Position numbers and translations under genes: made by a program
Assembly: GCA_029968055.1 (NCBI GenBank)
Contig: JASCNX010000001.1
Span: 1,612,001-1,676,000, forward strand
Direction: 5' to 3'
Source: Xenophilus aerolatus
Lineage (GTDB): Bacteria > Pseudomonadota > Gammaproteobacteria > Burkholderiales > Burkholderiaceae_C
Length of the DNA: 64,000 bases
Part shown: positions 62,323 to 64,000 of the stretch, in pieces
How positions within the stretch are numbered: the stretch's first letter is position 1
Layout of the letters: every line of letters starts with the position of its first letter
Notes under the pieces: generated by a model
What the model was told of the DNA's origin: nothing
Databases searched by the model: none
What the model saw: only the letters and a program-made list of their open reading frames with translations

Positions 62323-63605
62323 CGTTCGCCTTCCATCACCTGGCGCCAGTAGTCGTACATGCCGCGGATGAGCGTCTCGGTCACCATGTGGTCGGTGTCC
62401 TCGACGGTGCGGCCGCCCAGCTCGGCCAGCGTGCGGTGCCAGGGCTTGGACTCGAAGCCCATCTGCGACAGCTCGATCACCTCGCCGTCGTCGGCCGAGA
62501 CGAAGCCCGCCGGCCCGAAGAGGTTGGCCTGGCGCAGGCGGCGCTGCACCATCTCCTCGGTGTCGTCCTCGAAGGCGAAGTGCGTCCATTCGAAGAAGAA
62601 GGCGCCGTGCCCGTCGGGCTGGATGTGGCGCGTCGACACGCTGTTGACCTGCTGCTGCAGGATGACGCTGGGGAACAAGGTCGTCATCACTGCTGTGGGA
62701 CCGCCCCACCACGGTTCAGGAACGATGTCCAGGAAGCGCGCATCTTCGAGCTGCATGCTTTCTTTGAAGCTCGACACCTGCGTGACCTGCGCCGCCTTGC
62801 CCTGAGCGCCGCGGGTGGAGATCATGGCCGCGTGCCGGTGCCGCTCGTCCATGACCAGCTGCGACTTGTTGTCGGCCCGCCAGAGCCCGAAGGTGACGAA
62901 CCAGGTATGCAGCAGGCCCGGGTGGTACGGGTCCTTGATGTTCTCCTGCATCAGCTTCCAGTTGCCCGGGATGCGCTGGCGGTTGTAGCCCAGGATCTTC
63001 AGCTTGCGGCCGTCGAACATGCGGTCGAACCAGCCCAGGATCGCGGGGCCCATGAAATCCTCGAGCGACTCCACGGCAGGGTCGAAGCTCGCGAAGACCA
63101 CGCCGCCGCGCACCGCCACCTTGAGCTTGTTCAGGCCGTTGTCCTCGGTCTTGAAATCGGCCGGCATGCCGCCGTGCACCTTGCCGTCCTGCTTCACGCC
63201 GCGGCGGAAGGGCACGCCCTGCAGGTCGCCCTTGAGCGTGTAGTTCCACTGGTGGTAGGGGCAGACGAATTCCTTGCGGTTGCCGTGCCGCTCGCGGCAG
63301 AAGGCCATGCCGCGGTGCGCACAGACGTTCTCGACCACGTGCACGCTGCCGTCCGCCGCGCGCGTGAGGATCACGGAACGCTCGCCCACCGCCGTGCGCT
63401 TGAAGTCGCCGGGGTTGGGAATCTCGGCCTCCAGGCCGACGTAGCACCAGTGGCCGCGGTAGAAGAAGCGCTCCAGCTCGCGCCGGTGCAGGGATTCGTC
63501 GGTGTAGGCCGCGAAGGGAATGCGGCTGCTGCCGCCGCCTTCCCAGTGCAGCGGCTGCGCGGGGATGTCGGCCATTGCGGGTCGTGGGGTCTCCATGGCG
63601 TCCAT
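62319..63605 (-). CDS. Aromatic-ring-hydroxylating dioxygenase alpha subunit (NagG/salicylate-5-hydroxylase-like)
   Basis: A 428-residue oxygenase. Rieske ligands are in NVCAHRGMAFC (C-x-H) and FVCPYHQW (C-x2-H). The mononuclear iron site is in ENIKDPYHPGLLHTWF. GLWRADNKS and AAMISTRG resemble NagG of salicylate 5-hydroxylase, which makes gentisate. An AAGGACG site precedes the ATG at 63605. The operon is divergent from a NagR/NahR-like regulator, which supports a salicylate-type substrate. Confidence 0.9.
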   Translation of the reverse strand: MDAMETPRPAMADIPAQPLHWEGGGSSRIPFAAYTDESLHRRELERFFYRGHWCYVGLEAEIPNPGDFKRTAVGERSVILTRAADGSVHVVENVCAHRGMAFCRERHGNRKEFVCPYHQWNYTLKGDLQGVPFRRGVKQDGKVHGGMPADFKTEDNGLNKLKVAVRGGVVFASFDPAVESLEDFMGPAILGWFDRMFDGRKLKILGYNRQRIPGNWKLMQENIKDPYHPGLLHTWFVTFGLWRADNKSQLVMDERHRHAAMISTRGAQGKAAQVTQVSSFKESMQLEDARFLDIVPEPWWGGPTAVMTTLFPSVILQQQVNSVSTRHIQPDGHGAFFFEWTHFAFEDDTEEMVQRRLRQANLFGPAGFVSADDGEVIELSQMGFESKPWHRTLAELGGRTVEDTDHMVTETLIRGMYDYWRQVMEGER

Positions 63606-63714
63606 GGGCCGTCCTTGTCTCTGTCGTTCTCGGGACGGCGATGGTCGCGCCCTCGGCGTTATCCATCAATAGAATCTTGTGAATACGCCACATCACCATC
63701 GTCAATAACGCCGG
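63606..63714. promoter_or_regulatory. Divergent promoter/operator between oxygenase operon and LysR gene
   Basis: This 109-base gap is AT-richer near 63661-63706. On the minus strand it contains ATTCACAAGATTCTATTGAT, which resembles a NahR-type site (ATTCAC followed by TGAT) but with a longer spacer than the consensus. The assignment as operator is tentative. Confidence 0.45.
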
Positions 63715-64000
63715 ATGAACCTGCACGAGATCGACCTGAACCTGCTGGTGGTGTTCAACCAGCTGCTGATCGAGCGGCGCGTGTCCTCGGCCGCGCAGTC
63801 GCTGGGCCTGAGCCAGCCGGCGGTGAGCAACTCGCTGGCGCGGCTGCGCAAGGCCTTCGGCGACGAGCTGTTCCTGCGCACCTCGCAGGGCATGGTGCCC
63901 ACCCCGCTGGCCGAGCAGCTGGCCGAGCCGGTGGCCAATGCGCTGGGGCTGCTGCACGGCGCGCTCAACCAGCGCGAGGGCTTCGACCCCGCCACCAGCG
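63715..64000 (+). CDS. LysR-family regulator, NagR/NahR-like, N-terminal part
   Basis: The gene is cut by the window end; the first 95 residues are visible. NLHEIDLNLLVVFNQLLIER, then SSAAQSLGLSQPAVSNSLARLR and LFLRTSQGMVPTPLAEQLAEPV closely match the NahR/NagR/DntR DNA-binding part, including the VVFNQLL and RTxQGM stretches. Such regulators respond to salicylate. It is divergent from the oxygenase operon it most likely controls. Confidence 0.88.
   Translation, partial: MNLHEIDLNLLVVFNQLLIERRVSSAAQSLGLSQPAVSNSLARLRKAFGDELFLRTSQGMVPTPLAEQLAEPVANALGLLHGALNQREGFDPATS

Overview
The window is GC-rich (roughly two-thirds G+C by eye), densely coded and rich in ATGA/GTGA overlaps. It carries ergothioneine genes, Bug-type tricarboxylate-transport binding proteins, NagG/NagR-like aromatic catabolism and dispersed palindromes of a kind I associate with Comamonadaceae. 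A Burkholderiales chromosome of the Variovorax/Acidovorax type is the best guess; this is inference from gene content, not a search. I see no rRNA, tRNA, CRISPR array or insertion sequence.

Layout. 1-2235: end of a Bug binding protein, an FMN alpha-hydroxy-acid oxidase and a coupled family-3 solute-binding protein. 2251-12876: a LysR regulator divergent from a tightly packed catabolic operon (aldehyde dehydrogenase, polyamine-type ABC importer, acyl-CoA ligase, CrtI-like FAD oxidoreductase, amidohydrolase). 12877-16850: a lower-GC island with a ParA-like ATPase, an overlooked-looking HEPN protein and a convergent PD-(D/E)XK-type protein, probably a small defence or conflict module. 16851-19564: an M14-type deacylase translationally coupled to a solitary contractile tail-sheath protein. 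19738-32819: housekeeping and accessory genes (YlqF GTPase, GNAT protein with a possible Cys-containing leader peptide, thioesterase, MuiA, HPF-like factor, EF-hand membrane protein, SDR, GshA, two small monooxygenases, esterase).

33144-36445: a glycine-rich lipoprotein coupled by ATGA to a TpsB/FhaC-like outer-membrane transporter; a paralogue of the lipoprotein without a transporter lies at 56539-57936. 36535-49472: DUF2817 peptidase-like protein, small proteins, DUF808, GNAT, ferredoxin, MFS exporter, RluA, universal stress protein, 2OG dioxygenase, DUF427, EgtD/EgtB, a type II NADH dehydrogenase and a low-GC orphan. 49548-56444: acyl-CoA synthetase, nitronate monooxygenase, then a GntR regulator with a perfect inverted repeat at its start followed by a complete polar amino acid ABC importer.

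58173-64000: DUF1439 protein, lipoprotein glycerophosphodiesterase and small partner, then a five-gene minus-strand operon: salicylate-5-hydroxylase-like oxygenase subunits, an AroQ/PchB-like chorismate mutase, a Bug binding protein and a Rieske ferredoxin, divergent from a NagR/NahR-like LysR gene cut by the window end. The strongest candidates for undescribed biology are the ParA-HEPN/PD-(D/E)XK island, the glycine-rich lipoprotein/TpsB pair, the solitary sheath-deacylase pair, and the leader peptide before the GNAT gene.
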